From positions 1 through 36,866 of the forward strand of contig JAMCWX010000071.1 in assembly GCA_023480885.1 (NCBI GenBank): a stretch of 36,866 bases of DNA, given 5' to 3'. A program made the translations under genes and the position numbers. The notes under the pieces were generated by a model. That model was not told the origin of the DNA. It saw nothing but the letters and a program-made list of their open reading frames with translations, and did no database searches. This DNA comes from Chloroflexota bacterium (lineage in GTDB: Bacteria > Chloroflexota > UBA6077 > FW602-bin22 > JACPRP01). Shown here in pieces: positions 23,950 through 32,457 of the stretch; position 1 is the stretch's first letter, and each line of letters starts with the position of its first letter.

Positions 23950-24077
23950 TATCCAAGTTCCTGTGGGACAATGGCTTCGGCGGGATGATGGGAGGATTCG
24001 GTGGCATGATGGGTGGTTTCGGAGGCATGATGAACGGCTTTGGCGGTATGATGGGCGGCTGGGGCTGGAATCGCTAA
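23943..24077 (+). CDS. Met/Gly-rich heptapeptide-repeat small protein
   Basis: The frame ending at TAA 24075-24077 codes four tandem seven-residue units at 23979-24062: GGMMGGF, GGMMGGF, GGMMNGF, GGMMGGW, then GWNR. The 21-bp DNA units differ mostly at third codon positions (GGC GGG, GGT GGC, GGA GGC, GGC GGT before ATG ATG), the pattern expected if the protein is selected. The start is uncertain. The frame is open back to ATG 23865, but that would overlap the divergent iclR start and cross its promoter, so TTG 23943 (LSISKFLWDNGFGG...) is a guess. No ribosome site is clear. Met-rich repeats can bind copper or silver, or form structural surfaces; I assign no function. Confidence 0.5.
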   Translation: MSISKFLWDNGFGGMMGGFGGMMGGFGGMMNGFGGMMGGWGWNR

Positions 24078-24121
24078 GTATGGCAATCTCAGTTGGTAAG
24101 CTACAAGCTTTGCGTCGCACG

Positions 24122-24145
24122 GGGGAGGACATCCTGGTCCTCCCC
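24122..24145. terminator. Hairpin between the six-gene operon and the Met/Gly ORF
   Basis: GGGGAGGAC (24122-24130) pairs perfectly with GTCCTCCCC (24137-24145) around a six-base loop, 31 bases past the stop of the DUF35 gene and between convergent genes. It lacks a T-run on either strand, so it may be a weak or factor-assisted terminator. Confidence 0.5.
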
Positions 24146-24175
24146 ATAACTCTCCTCAAATGTCGGTTTTATGGT

Positions 24176-24601
24176 CTAACGCTTCAGCCTGAACGCTGGC
24201 ATTACTCGATCCTGCGGCACCTTCTTGACGATGAGCTCTACGTCCGCACCGTTCTTGATCTCGGAGATCTCGCTATCCTCGATCACGCTGAGGAGCCTCA
24301 CTCCATTGGCAAGGTCTATGACGGCGAAAACGACCGGCGGATCATAACCTGGGGGTAATCCAGTCTCTTGGACGGTATAGACATATATCTTGCCTTCACG
24401 AGGCAAGTCTGCCCATTCGAGTTCATCTGACATACACTCGGGACAAACCACCCTGGGAGGCCAGGGAAGCGTCCCACATTTCTTGCACCTGCTGGTTGTC
24501 AACCTGCCGTCGCGCAGGAACTGGAAGAAGGGATAAAGCCTGGTCTGCTCTGGTGCCTGCTGCGGATACGGATCCAGGATATAGATATACGGCTGTTCCA
24601 T
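24176..24601 (-). CDS. DUF35/OB-fold Zn-ribbon partner of the thiolase
   Basis: This 141-residue protein has the DUF35 layout: an N-terminal helix (RLYPFFQFLRDGRL), a rubredoxin-like zinc ribbon with Cys39-x2-Cys42 and Cys53-x2-Cys56, then an OB fold (GKIYVYTVQETGL...VFAVIDLANGVRLLSVIED). Such proteins form obligate complexes with SCP2-type thiolases or acetoacetyl-CoA-type synthases and are thought to shape the acyl-CoA site. The gene starts two bases after the thiolase stop codon, which fits a thiolase-DUF35 complex. It is the last gene of the operon. Confidence 0.92.
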   Translation of the reverse strand: MEQPYIYILDPYPQQAPEQTRLYPFFQFLRDGRLTTSRCKKCGTLPWPPRVVCPECMSDELEWADLPREGKIYVYTVQETGLPPGYDPPVVFAVIDLANGVRLLSVIEDSEISEIKNGADVELIVKKVPQDRVMPAFRLKR

Positions 24602-24603
24602 GC

Positions 24604-25770
24604 TCAGAACCCCTTCTCAAATATCAAGATATGGTGCTCGCCAGGGCCGCTATTCGTGTGAGAAAGGGCTATCTTCGCTCCGGGAACCTGTCGTGGGCCT
24701 GCTTCGCCTCGCATTTGCAGGAAGATTTCGGTGGCGTGAGCGACTCCTGTAGCTCCCAGGGGGTGACCGCAACCGATTAGTCCGCCTCTGGGGTTCACCA
24801 CTACTTTCCCGCCATAGTCGGATAGCCCTTGTTCGATGAACTTGCCGCCCTCGCCCTTCTCGCAGAATCCCAGCTCCTCATAGGCGATTATCTCGGCGAT
24901 GCTGAAGCAGTCGTGCAATTCCGCAAAATCGATATCGTCCGGGCCGATGCCGGCCATCGCATAGGCGTCGTTGGCCGCCTCTTTCAGCGCCGGCCAATGT
25001 GATAGGTCGCGATGGAAGTTGGCCACCGCGTATCCGTGGGCGGCCTGGGCTGTGCCGGTGATGAAAATCGGCTTGTCGGTAAGCCCCTTCGCCCTTTCCT
25101 CGGAGGCGAAGATAGCCGCTGCTGCGCCATCGCTCATGGTCGAGCAGTGGAATAGACGCAGGGGGGTGGAGATCATCCTCGAACACATCACCTGCTCCAT
25201 AGTCGAACCCTTTTGGAAATGAGCATACGGGTTGTTCTTCGAGTGGTTGTGGTTCTTGACGGAGACCATGCTGAGCTGTTCTTCGTTAGTGCCATATTTG
25301 GCGGCGTGAGCCTGTGCTGAAAGGGCAAACATAGGCGGCGCCGCCAGCCCGTATGATCCCTCCCAGTCCCTGTCCAGACCAGTGATCATGTTGAGGGCTG
25401 CTTCGGTCGGCACCGGGACGTTCATTTTCTCGGCCCCCACCACCATCACAAGGTCGGCTAGACCTGTGACTATAGCGGTATAGGCGGTGCGGATAGCAAC
25501 GATGCCGCTGCCGCACATGTTCTCAACTCTGCCAAAGAGCTTCCTGGGTCTTACGCCCAGTGATTCGGCTGCCAGGCAGGCGACGTGGGATTGAAATGCC
25601 GATCGCTCTGGAAAGACGCTCGATAGGACGAAACCCTCGATGTCCTTCGGCGAGACGTTCTTGTTGCTGTCAAAGGCTGCCTTTCCTGCCTCTTGTATGA
25701 GTTCACGGTAGGTCGCCTGGCGTATGCCAAAGCGAGTCAAACCTGCCGCGATAAGAGCTACTCTTCTCAA
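24604..25770 (-). CDS. Thiolase (SCP2-type acetyl-CoA acyltransferase)
   Basis: This enzyme cleaves or forms beta-ketoacyl-CoA. The 388-residue product has the nucleophile Cys86 in ENMCGSG, His286 and Cys288 in HDCFS (the position of the NEAF motif of classical thiolases), and a C-terminal GCGHPLGATG with Cys334 and His336. SCP2-type thiolases often lack that second cysteine, so the full set favours true thiolysis or condensation. TTG 25770 is the start, with GGAGG seven bases upstream. The gene lies 13 bases after hyuB and two before the DUF35 gene. In this operon it would split the beta-ketoacyl-CoA made by carboxylation and CoA ligation. Confidence 0.92.
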   Translation of the reverse strand: MRRVALIAAGLTRFGIRQATYRELIQEAGKAAFDSNKNVSPKDIEGFVLSSVFPERSAFQSHVACLAAESLGVRPRKLFGRVENMCGSGIVAIRTAYTAIVTGLADLVMVVGAEKMNVPVPTEAALNMITGLDRDWEGSYGLAAPPMFALSAQAHAAKYGTNEEQLSMVSVKNHNHSKNNPYAHFQKGSTMEQVMCSRMISTPLRLFHCSTMSDGAAAAIFASEERAKGLTDKPIFITGTAQAAHGYAVANFHRDLSHWPALKEAANDAYAMAGIGPDDIDFAELHDCFSIAEIIAYEELGFCEKGEGGKFIEQGLSDYGGKVVVNPRGGLIGCGHPLGATGVAHATEIFLQMRGEAGPRQVPGAKIALSHTNSGPGEHHILIFEKGF

Positions 25771-25783
25771 GTGTCACCTCCGG

Positions 25784-27733
25784 TTACCAACCTGGTGGTC
25801 GAGAAACGGTAATATGCGGTTGCACCTGCTCGGGTGTTGGATACCAGGATGGCTTGATATTCTTGCCCACCGGGTGCACCTGATGCGCCCCACGTCCTTC
25901 TGGGAATTGCATGTCTTTCATTTCTGCGCGAAGCTTTTCAGTCGCCTTCCAGTCGATTCGATAGTCCAGCGCCTCCTCATCGACGATGTCGATCACCACG
26001 CCATAAAACTTCCTGGCTGCTTCGTTGGAGAGCCAGCCGTCCATAACGTCTTTGAGCACGAGCTCGGGATCGCGCTCGCGAGGATCGCCGATACCGCCAC
26101 CCCCGCTTTGTGAGAACCAGATGTGGTCGCCAACCTTTAGCTTAATGCCCGTGGCATACATGCCGACATTGTTTTCCTCGGTCGTCCCCGGATTGACGAT
26201 CAGCTTGCCGGTGCCGCCGTTGAGCCCGCCGGCGATGCCGTAGGGGGCGTAGACCTCTCGGTCGCCGTGAATCGTCATCAGAGACTCGGCGAGAACGTCG
26301 AGCTCCCTGACGACGGGGAATCCACCTCTGAATTTACCATGCCCGCACCAATCATTGACGGCTTCGTACCTGGTGTAAAGGATGGGGAACCACCGCTCCT
26401 CTAGTTCTTGAGGAATGGTCTTGGCGTTGGCGAATCGCATAAAAATGAAGTCTTTGCCATCCTTAAAGGTGCGAGCGTTTTCGCCACCGACAGAGAAAGT
26501 ATATTGAACAGTTCCTTTCCTCGTTCTTGGGTTGTAGGCGCCGATGCATAGATTGGTCAGGCTGACCGAGCCCGGATACACGCGCCACGGCGCCGATTCA
26601 GCCAGCATTTGCGACATCAACGCGATGGTAACGGACTCTACTTTATCGAACGCGCCAGAGCAGTAACCAGTGGTGGCGCTTGGGTACACGACGTGAACGG
26701 CTGTGCCTGGCTTGGTGATGATTTCCACATTCCTGGTTATTCCTCTGTTGAGAGGGAACAAGTGGGGGAAGCCGATCATGAAGCCCAGATAGTTGGCGCT
26801 CAAGCAAGTGCCGCGTGGTCCGCCCCAGGAGCCGATCGGCGCTGGATCGGAGCCAGTCCAGTCGAAGGTGAGGTGCCTCCCTTTCTTAGTCAATTTGCAG
26901 TGCACGCGGATAGGTGGCTTGCCAGGCGCCATAACGTCCTGGTCGCCGTAGTCGTCAAACTCCCACTCGCCGTCCTCGATCTCGTCGAGCTCCTTGTAAA
27001 GCAAGCGCTCGATGTAGTTAAACTGCTCCTCAAAAGCTAGCTTTACCGTCTCAGGACCGTACTTGGCGCACATATCCTGTACGCGCTTCTCCAAGAGGGA
27101 GGCCGAGCCGAACTGTGAGGTGAGGTCGCCGCGGCGTTCTACGGCCTGTCTGATGTTGGCCGCCCAGAGGCCGAAAAGTTCCTCGTCGAGTTGATTGTTC
27201 TTGAAGAGGGTGATGGGCGGAATTCGCACTCCTTCGGCATAGCAGGATGTGGCCTCCGGGTTAAAGGTACCGGGCAATGGACCACCCATGTCGGGCCAGT
27301 GCACCACGGTGCAGGCGAAGGCTATCAATTCGCCGTTGTAGAAAATGGGTTTGAACAGGTGCGTATCGTTGACGTGCGAGCCGACCTCGTAGGGATCGCT
27401 GAACATGTAAGCATCCCCTGGCTTCATTCTCTCCTTGGGGATGTGCTTGAAGAGGTTCAGGAGGGAATCCTCGAATGAGCCGTAGTGAGCCGCGGCATCC
27501 GTGTGGCCGTGGGCCACCAGCCCACCGTCGACGGTCAGGATGCCATTGGAGCGATCTCGACCCATGCCGACGACAGGATGGTAGGCGAACTGCTCGATGC
27601 TGGTGCTGCCCTCGTAGCAGGCTGACACAAACGCATTTCGCAGCACCTCAAAAGTAATGAGGTCCATCTTGAGCTCCTTGATCTCTCTGAGCTCCTCTTT
27701 TACCCCAACCTTTATTTCTTCTTTATCAGCCAT
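25784..27733 (-). CDS. HyuB-family subunit (hydantoinase B/ketone carboxylase alpha-like)
   Basis: This is the large partner of the HyuA-family protein encoded just upstream. The 649-residue product has the HyuB features DLITFEVLRNAFVSACYEGS, HGHTDAAAHYGSFEDSLLNL, PGDAYMFSDPYEVGSHVNDTHLFKPIFY, LTFDWTGSDPAPIGSWGG, FPLNRGITRNVEIITKPGT, and near the end WFSQSGGGGIGDPRERDPE. ATG 27733 has AGGAG seven bases upstream. HyuAB pairs include hydantoinases, 5-oxoprolinases, and the ATP-dependent acetone and acetophenone carboxylases. The linked CoA ligase and thiolase favour the carboxylase reading. The length exceeds typical HyuB (about 550-590), toward the carboxylase alpha subunits. No third small subunit of the acetone carboxylase type is seen. 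Confidence 0.88.
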   Translation of the reverse strand: MADKEEIKVGVKEELREIKELKMDLITFEVLRNAFVSACYEGSTSIEQFAYHPVVGMGRDRSNGILTVDGGLVAHGHTDAAAHYGSFEDSLLNLFKHIPKERMKPGDAYMFSDPYEVGSHVNDTHLFKPIFYNGELIAFACTVVHWPDMGGPLPGTFNPEATSCYAEGVRIPPITLFKNNQLDEELFGLWAANIRQAVERRGDLTSQFGSASLLEKRVQDMCAKYGPETVKLAFEEQFNYIERLLYKELDEIEDGEWEFDDYGDQDVMAPGKPPIRVHCKLTKKGRHLTFDWTGSDPAPIGSWGGPRGTCLSANYLGFMIGFPHLFPLNRGITRNVEIITKPGTAVHVVYPSATTGYCSGAFDKVESVTIALMSQMLAESAPWRVYPGSVSLTNLCIGAYNPRTRKGTVQYTFSVGGENARTFKDGKDFIFMRFANAKTIPQELEERWFPILYTRYEAVNDWCGHGKFRGGFPVVRELDVLAESLMTIHGDREVYAPYGIAGGLNGGTGKLIVNPGTTEENNVGMYATGIKLKVGDHIWFSQSGGGGIGDPRERDPELVLKDVMDGWLSNEAARKFYGVVIDIVDEEALDYRIDWKATEKLRAEMKDMQFPEGRGAHQVHPVGKNIKPSWYPTPEQVQPHITVSRPPGW

Positions 27734-27763
27734 CGCTTTTCTCCTATTTCAACTAATCCGCCA

Positions 27764-29815
27764 CTACTTCTCGACCTTGATGATGATGTTACCGTATTGA
27801 TCTATTTTTGAATGGGTTCGGGGGGGTATCACGATCGTCGTATCTGGCTGCTCGACGATGGCTGGGCCCTCGAAGGTACCGCCGATGGGCAAGAACTCCC
27901 GCTGATAGATGGCCGTGTCTACGAAGCCAGAATCTCTAAACCAGACCTTGCGCGGTTGTTTTGCGGCCTCTTTGAGACTGCCGCCCCGAGTGATCTTGGG
28001 CAGGTCGGGCTTGGGAATGATGCCCGTGGCGACGACGCGGAGGTTGACGACCTCGGTTTCCACGTAGCCAGGGGGCAGGACGTAGCCATATTTGGCCCGC
28101 ATCGCGGTAATGAAGCGTTCGGTGATGATCTCCAAGTTTTCGATCTTGCCAGGCGGAACCTCGACGGTGAAATGATTGGCCTGGCTCCAGTACTTGACAT
28201 CGGCCAGTCGCTGGAGGACCATATTCTTTGGCTCGATTCCTTCCTTGGCGAGCGTGTCGATCGCTTTCTTGATGAGGTCGTCCATGGCCTTGTTTAGCTT
28301 GTCATAGTCGAGCTGGCTTTCCAGAGTGAAGATTGGCTGGACAAACTCGTGCCTGACATCGACTCGGAGGGCGCCGAAGGCCGAGGCGTAGCCTGGGAGT
28401 GGTGGCACGATGACAGTGGATAGGCCCACTTCGCGAGCGATATCGCAGGCATAAAGGGCGCCGCCGCCGCCGTACGGCACGATGGCAAAATCGCGTGGGT
28501 CCCAGCCACGGGATACGGTTTGTAGCCTGATGCCGAGCATCAGGTTGGTCATCGCGACCATGTACATATTGGCTGCTGCTTCCTCAGCAGTCCAGCCGTA
28601 CTTATCACCGATTTTCTCCTTGAGGGCCTTGCGTGAGAGTTCAGGGTAGACGGTCATGTCGCCGCCCAGGAAGTAGTCGGGGTTGATTCTGCCGAGAACA
28701 ATCTGGGTATCGGTATTGGTAGCCTCCTCGCCGCCCTGGCCGTAGCAGGCTGGGCCAGGAACAGCTCCCTGGCTATGTGGACCAACGTTCAAGATGCCGC
28801 CCTTGTCGACCCAGCCGACGCTGCCGCCGCCTGCGCCCATATAGATAGTGTCGACCGAGGGCAAGCAGCAGGGCACGTTCCACAGAATCTTCCACTCGCG
28901 GGTCATGGCGGGAGTGCCCTTGTAGATCATCGACACGTTGTTGGTGGTTCCCCCAGTCTCAAAGGCGATAACGTTTTCGTAGCCTGCCATCGCCCCGCAG
29001 TAACCGGCGAAGCCCACTGCCCCTGAGACAGGAGAGGAGTGGAAGGTTACAGCAGGAAGCTTGATGGCTTCGTCGATGCCGATGACGCCGCCGGTGCCTG
29101 TGGTGATCAGAATGGGGCCGGAGTAGTTCCACTGTGTCTTCGCCGTTTGCATCAGGCCGGCCATGTACTTGCGCATGATCGGGGCGACGTAGGCGTTCAG
29201 CACTGTGGTTGAGGTTCTTTCGAATTCCAGCATCTCTGGGCGCACATCGTAAGAGATGGTGATATCTACGCCTGGGAGTTCCTCTTGCAGGATTTCCCTT
29301 GTTCTCATCTCGTGCTCGGGATGCATGAAGGAATCCATGTAGACGACAGCGACAGACTCGATCCCTCGTTTCCTAATCTTCCTCGCCGCTAGCCTGACGT
29401 CATCTTCGTTGAGGGGGATGATGACGTCACCCCAAGGACCAACTCTCTCCCTGACGGTCAGGACATCTCGCCTCGGGATGATGATGTCTGGGGGATCCCA
29501 GTCGAGCTCGAAAGCCGAGATTCGCTCAGCTCTTCCTCCTCCAAGCACATCGCGGAAGCCCTCGGTAGTGATTAGGGCGGTCTTAACGCCTTTTCTTTCC
29601 TCAACGGCGTTCGTGGAAACGGTGGCCCCGTGTCTGAACGATTGTGTCTCCTCGCCAGATAGGTTCGCCTTTTTCAGGCCGTTGATGATGCCGTCGAAGT
29701 ACGTAGGCGGTGTCGTAGGGACCTTGCCTAAACGTTGTTCACCCGTCTCGATGTTCATACCGATGATGTCTGTAAAGGTGCCGCCAACATCGGTGCCAAC
29801 AACCCAGTGCTGCAT
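27764..29815 (-). CDS. HyuA-family ATPase subunit (hydantoinase A/ketone carboxylase beta-like)
   Basis: This is an ATP-using subunit of the ASKHA fold, 683 residues from ATG 29815 (AGGGAGG lies about nine bases upstream; a TTG at 29851 is less likely). The phosphate-binding motif GTDVGGTFTD is at residues 7-16. ATTVSTNAVEERKGVKTALITTEGF-like and FETGGTTNNVSMI segments follow, then GAGGGSVGWVDKGGILNVGPHSQGA and PGPACYGQGGEEATNTD, all typical of HyuA. In acetone and acetophenone carboxylases this subunit makes phosphorylated enol or carboxyphosphate intermediates. It pairs with the downstream hyuB gene (30-bp gap). Confidence 0.9.
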   Translation of the reverse strand: MQHWVVGTDVGGTFTDIIGMNIETGEQRLGKVPTTPPTYFDGIINGLKKANLSGEETQSFRHGATVSTNAVEERKGVKTALITTEGFRDVLGGGRAERISAFELDWDPPDIIIPRRDVLTVRERVGPWGDVIIPLNEDDVRLAARKIRKRGIESVAVVYMDSFMHPEHEMRTREILQEELPGVDITISYDVRPEMLEFERTSTTVLNAYVAPIMRKYMAGLMQTAKTQWNYSGPILITTGTGGVIGIDEAIKLPAVTFHSSPVSGAVGFAGYCGAMAGYENVIAFETGGTTNNVSMIYKGTPAMTREWKILWNVPCCLPSVDTIYMGAGGGSVGWVDKGGILNVGPHSQGAVPGPACYGQGGEEATNTDTQIVLGRINPDYFLGGDMTVYPELSRKALKEKIGDKYGWTAEEAAANMYMVAMTNLMLGIRLQTVSRGWDPRDFAIVPYGGGGALYACDIAREVGLSTVIVPPLPGYASAFGALRVDVRHEFVQPIFTLESQLDYDKLNKAMDDLIKKAIDTLAKEGIEPKNMVLQRLADVKYWSQANHFTVEVPPGKIENLEIITERFITAMRAKYGYVLPPGYVETEVVNLRVVATGIIPKPDLPKITRGGSLKEAAKQPRKVWFRDSGFVDTAIYQREFLPIGGTFEGPAIVEQPDTTIVIPPRTHSKIDQYGNIIIKVEK

Positions 29816-29883
29816 TTGGAAAAAACCTCCCTTCAAGTGCTTCACATGCAATGTCCAGCCGTTATAAGCCTGTTTGGTGCAGC

Positions 29884-31212
29884 CTACTCGTATAACTTCT
29901 TAATTAGCTGCGCCTTCATCTCGAACCGGGGCAGCGTCCCCGCTGGGACTAGCTCGACGTGCGCAGGAACGACGAGGCGGCCCCTGATGACTCCTTCGAC
30001 CTCTTTCTTCAGGGCAGCCAGATCCTGTACGTCGGGTCCATGCTCCACCCGAACCTGCAGCGGGGGCTTCACTTTCGGGCCTGGCTGGTCCAGCAGAATC
30101 TGGATCTCCCCTGTAGTCCTTGGTCGAAGTTCTGACACCACATCCTTGACCGCCGATGGGAAGACGTTCACTCCTAGCACGATGAGCATGTCGTCTGTTC
30201 GGCCTACGCATCGCAGTCGATGGCCCGTTCTGCCGCATTTGCAGGGCGCAGTTGCGACGAGCATGTGATCGCGAAGGCGATAGCGCACGAGGGGAACGCA
30301 TTCTCTGTCGATGTGGGTGATGACTATCTCACCGCTCACGCCGTCCTCGATTGGCAAGACCTTACCAGTGTCGGGATCGATGATCTCGTATACGACGTAG
30401 TCGGGGACGAGGAAATGGTTTCCCTGCAGTTCGTCGCACTGCGCGGCGTAGATGCCAGAGACGTCGGCGCTGCCGATGCTCTCGGTGACGATGGCGTTCC
30501 AGTCCGCAGCTATCCTATCGCGAACGCCAGGCACTCCGCCGCCTGGCTCGGCTCCGCACTGGACGCGCTTGATGCCTAAAGTGCCTGGATCGATGCCGGC
30601 CTTGTTTCTGGCATACTCGGCCAGGTAAATGGCGTATGAAGGCGTGCACGCCAGGATGTCTGTCTTGAAGGCGAGCATAGTGTCCAGCATTCGTTCTGAG
30701 GCGCCAGTTCCAATGGGGATGAACATCGCGCCGATGTTCATGAGCCCGTCGTACATGGTCAGGCCGCCGACGAATATTCCCATGCCGAAGCCGATCATCA
30801 TCCTACTGTTCGGTCTGGTACCCTGGGTCCACCAGAGGCGAGAGACGATCTCGATCCACGTCTGTCGATCGTACTCGGTAATGCCCACGAAGACGGGACG
30901 TCCCGTAGTCCCTGAGGAGGAGTGGACGCGGACTACCCTGTCGAGGTCGGCGGCCGTATGCAGCCCGAGCGGTGGGCACTCGGCCTGGCTTTGACGTAGT
31001 TCCTCTTTGGTAGTGAAAGGCAACTCGGCCAGGTCTTCGACGGTCTTGATATGCTCGGGTTTAATGCCGACGGAATCGAACTTGCGGCGGTAGAAGGGAG
31101 AGCGCTCGTAGACGTAGCGCATCTGTTTCTGCAGTTTGATATTTTGTATTGCGCGCAGTTCGTCCAAGGGCATAGTTTCGATACGTGGATTCCAATAGTC
31201 TGGATAAGCCAT
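29884..31212 (-). CDS. PaaK-like CoA ligase (copy 3), in the ketone operon
   Basis: This adenylate-forming CoA ligase of the phenylacetate-CoA ligase family has 442 residues, from ATG 31212 with AAGGAG eight bases upstream. Motifs are SSSGTTGRP at 98-106, CTPSYAIYLAEYA, an altered adenine motif SIGSADVSG, RYRLRDHM, CKCGRTGHRL, GRTDDMLIVLGVNVFPSAVKDV and LPRFEMKAQLIKK with the catalytic lysine. It departs from copies 1 and 2 in SADVSG (they have MSECG or MTEIG) and has no small protein gene beside it. In this operon it would activate the beta-keto acid made by HyuAB, as benzoylacetate-CoA ligase does in acetophenone degradation. That assignment is inferred from context. Confidence 0.9.
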   Translation of the reverse strand: MAYPDYWNPRIETMPLDELRAIQNIKLQKQMRYVYERSPFYRRKFDSVGIKPEHIKTVEDLAELPFTTKEELRQSQAECPPLGLHTAADLDRVVRVHSSSGTTGRPVFVGITEYDRQTWIEIVSRLWWTQGTRPNSRMMIGFGMGIFVGGLTMYDGLMNIGAMFIPIGTGASERMLDTMLAFKTDILACTPSYAIYLAEYARNKAGIDPGTLGIKRVQCGAEPGGGVPGVRDRIAADWNAIVTESIGSADVSGIYAAQCDELQGNHFLVPDYVVYEIIDPDTGKVLPIEDGVSGEIVITHIDRECVPLVRYRLRDHMLVATAPCKCGRTGHRLRCVGRTDDMLIVLGVNVFPSAVKDVVSELRPRTTGEIQILLDQPGPKVKPPLQVRVEHGPDVQDLAALKKEVEGVIRGRLVVPAHVELVPAGTLPRFEMKAQLIKKLYE

Positions 31213-31215
31213 TCC

Positions 31216-32304
31216 TCACTCCTTCGTACAGGATTTTCGTTTATCGTGTCCAGCCCAGGTGACGCAGTAAACGTGCTCGAAGTTTCGGTCTAGGACGCAA
31301 CACTTGCAGCAATAGGTGCAGCGACGGATCTCTTTCAATCGACCGTCTTTGGCTTTGTTTGGAAAATCAGGGTCGGCAAGTAAAGGTCGAGCGATGCCGA
31401 TCAGGTCGGCCTGTCCTTCCTGTAGTATGCTTTCGGCGAGGGCCGCTGTAGGTATCTTGCCAGCGGCGATCACTGGTGCTTTGACCTGCCGCTTCAGGTC
31501 TGCTGCCAGGGACACGTTCACCGCGTCGGGCATGTCGGAGGTGGGCATAGCTCGCGAGCCGCTGTAGCCTGCGTACCGTGGCCCATCCTCTGGGCGCCCA
31601 CCAACCGACACGCTTATGTAATCGATCCCCAGTCGATCTAAGCGGGTGACGATCGCACGCGAATGCTTCAGTGTGCTGCCGCCCAGAACGAAATCGTCGG
31701 CATTTACGCGGCAGCCGACGACGAAATCCCGGCCGACTTCTGACCGCACTTTGTTGTAAACTTCAGTCGGCAGCCGCAACCGTCCTTCCAGAGACCGGCC
31801 ATAGCTATCGCCACGGTTATTACCTATTAATGAAAGGAACGACGACAAGGTGTAGCCGTGTGCCATATGCAATTCGAGGGCGTCGAAGCCAGCTTCTCGT
31901 ATTCTAACGCTAGCGCCAGCGAAGTCGTCGACTACCTGCTGCACATCTTTGAGGGACAAGTCAGCCGGTGTCTCCCGCCAGCCCGAGCGCGAGATGCGCA
32001 AGAAGTGAACCAACTGGATATTGGCTTTGGCGCCGCCTTCGTGAATGATCTCAGCGACCTGCCTCAGTCCTGGAATGAACTTGTCGTCGTATATCTTCAG
32101 CAGTCGTCCGCTCTTGCGGTCGAGCACGCCCGTCGCCTCTACGATGATCATCCCGACCCCGCCTTTCGCGCGTGCGGCGTAGTGTTGCACCACGTCCTCG
32201 TTTACGAAACCTTCCTCGGTTGCCTGGTTCAGAACCATCGCGGGCATTACGAGCCGATTGCGCAATTCGGTTCCGTTAATTGTGACCGGCTCGAACAATC
32301 GCAT
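31216..32304 (-). CDS. Old Yellow Enzyme-like NADH:flavin oxidoreductase, short Fe-S form
   Basis: This is an FMN-dependent ene-reductase-like protein of 362 residues, from ATG 32304 with AAGGAG about six bases upstream. The TIM barrel shows LFEPVTINGTELRNRLVMPAM, QLVHFLRISRSG, the proton-donor region LELHMAHGYTLSSFLS and IAAGKI...LIGIARPLLADPDFP. A cysteine cluster ends the barrel: Cys329-x2-Cys332-x3-Cys336-x10-Cys347, the [4Fe-4S] pattern of 2,4-dienoyl-CoA reductase. The C-terminal FAD/NAD domain of that enzyme (total about 650-670 residues) is absent, so electrons must come from another protein. First gene of the operon; it may reduce an enone to the ketone used by HyuAB. Confidence 0.88.
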   Translation of the reverse strand: MRLFEPVTINGTELRNRLVMPAMVLNQATEEGFVNEDVVQHYAARAKGGVGMIIVEATGVLDRKSGRLLKIYDDKFIPGLRQVAEIIHEGGAKANIQLVHFLRISRSGWRETPADLSLKDVQQVVDDFAGASVRIREAGFDALELHMAHGYTLSSFLSLIGNNRGDSYGRSLEGRLRLPTEVYNKVRSEVGRDFVVGCRVNADDFVLGGSTLKHSRAIVTRLDRLGIDYISVSVGGRPEDGPRYAGYSGSRAMPTSDMPDAVNVSLAADLKRQVKAPVIAAGKIPTAALAESILQEGQADLIGIARPLLADPDFPNKAKDGRLKEIRRCTYCCKCCVLDRNFEHVYCVTWAGHDKRKSCTKE

Positions 32305-32339
32305 TATTGTCTCCTTAGCTTCGTGGGGGCATCGAAGAA

Positions 32340-32355
32340 GTTCAATATGTTGAAC
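32340..32355. promoter_or_regulatory. Operator 1 (GTTCA-N6-TGAAC), OYE-operon side
   Basis: GTTCAATATGTTGAAC is a near-perfect palindrome; adding one base on each side gives AGTTCAA...TTGAACT. It lies about 13-28 bases into the expected minus-strand transcript. Read on the minus strand it matches operator 2 at 14 of 16 bases. Confidence 0.7.
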
Positions 32356-32374
32356 TGAGATCAGGAACATGAAC

Positions 32375-32403
32375 AGATTACACTATGTGCTGCCGTTTGT
32401 CAA
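32375..32403 (-). promoter_or_regulatory. Promoter of the six-gene ketone operon
   Basis: On the minus strand TTGACA (32403-32398) and TAATCT (32380-32375) are spaced by 17 bases. The -35 box is one arm of the palindrome TTGTCAAG-agcc-CTTGACAA at 32397-32416, whose other arm is the -35 box of the divergent promoter. Confidence 0.65.
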
Positions 32404-32409
32404 GAGCCC

Positions 32410-32438
32410 TTGACAAATCATCTGGAATGCATTACACT
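32410..32438 (+). promoter_or_regulatory. Promoter of iclR gene 2
   Basis: TTGACA (32410-32415) and TACACT (32433-32438) are spaced by 17 bases; transcription should begin near 32445. It mirrors the minus promoter base for base in position about the centre 32406.5. Confidence 0.7.
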
Positions 32439-32457
32439 GTTCGCGATGATGATAGGT

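Noticed and set aside
23979-24062. Short tandem-repeat array (satellite or CRISPR-like)
   Set aside because: The 21-bp units have no spacers, keep frame, and vary at silent positions, which fits a coding repeat.
23810-24358. 182-aa plus-strand frame across the iclR promoter and the DUF35 3' end
   Set aside because: It is out of frame with the Met/Gly repeats, gives a repetitive Arg/Asp/Trp product there, and overlaps two well-supported genes.
25784-29815. Plain hydantoinase or 5-oxoprolinase naming of HyuAB
   Set aside because: Possible by family, but no amidase, racemase or glutathione-cycle genes are nearby, while a CoA ligase and thiolase are in the same operon. Kept as an open alternative.
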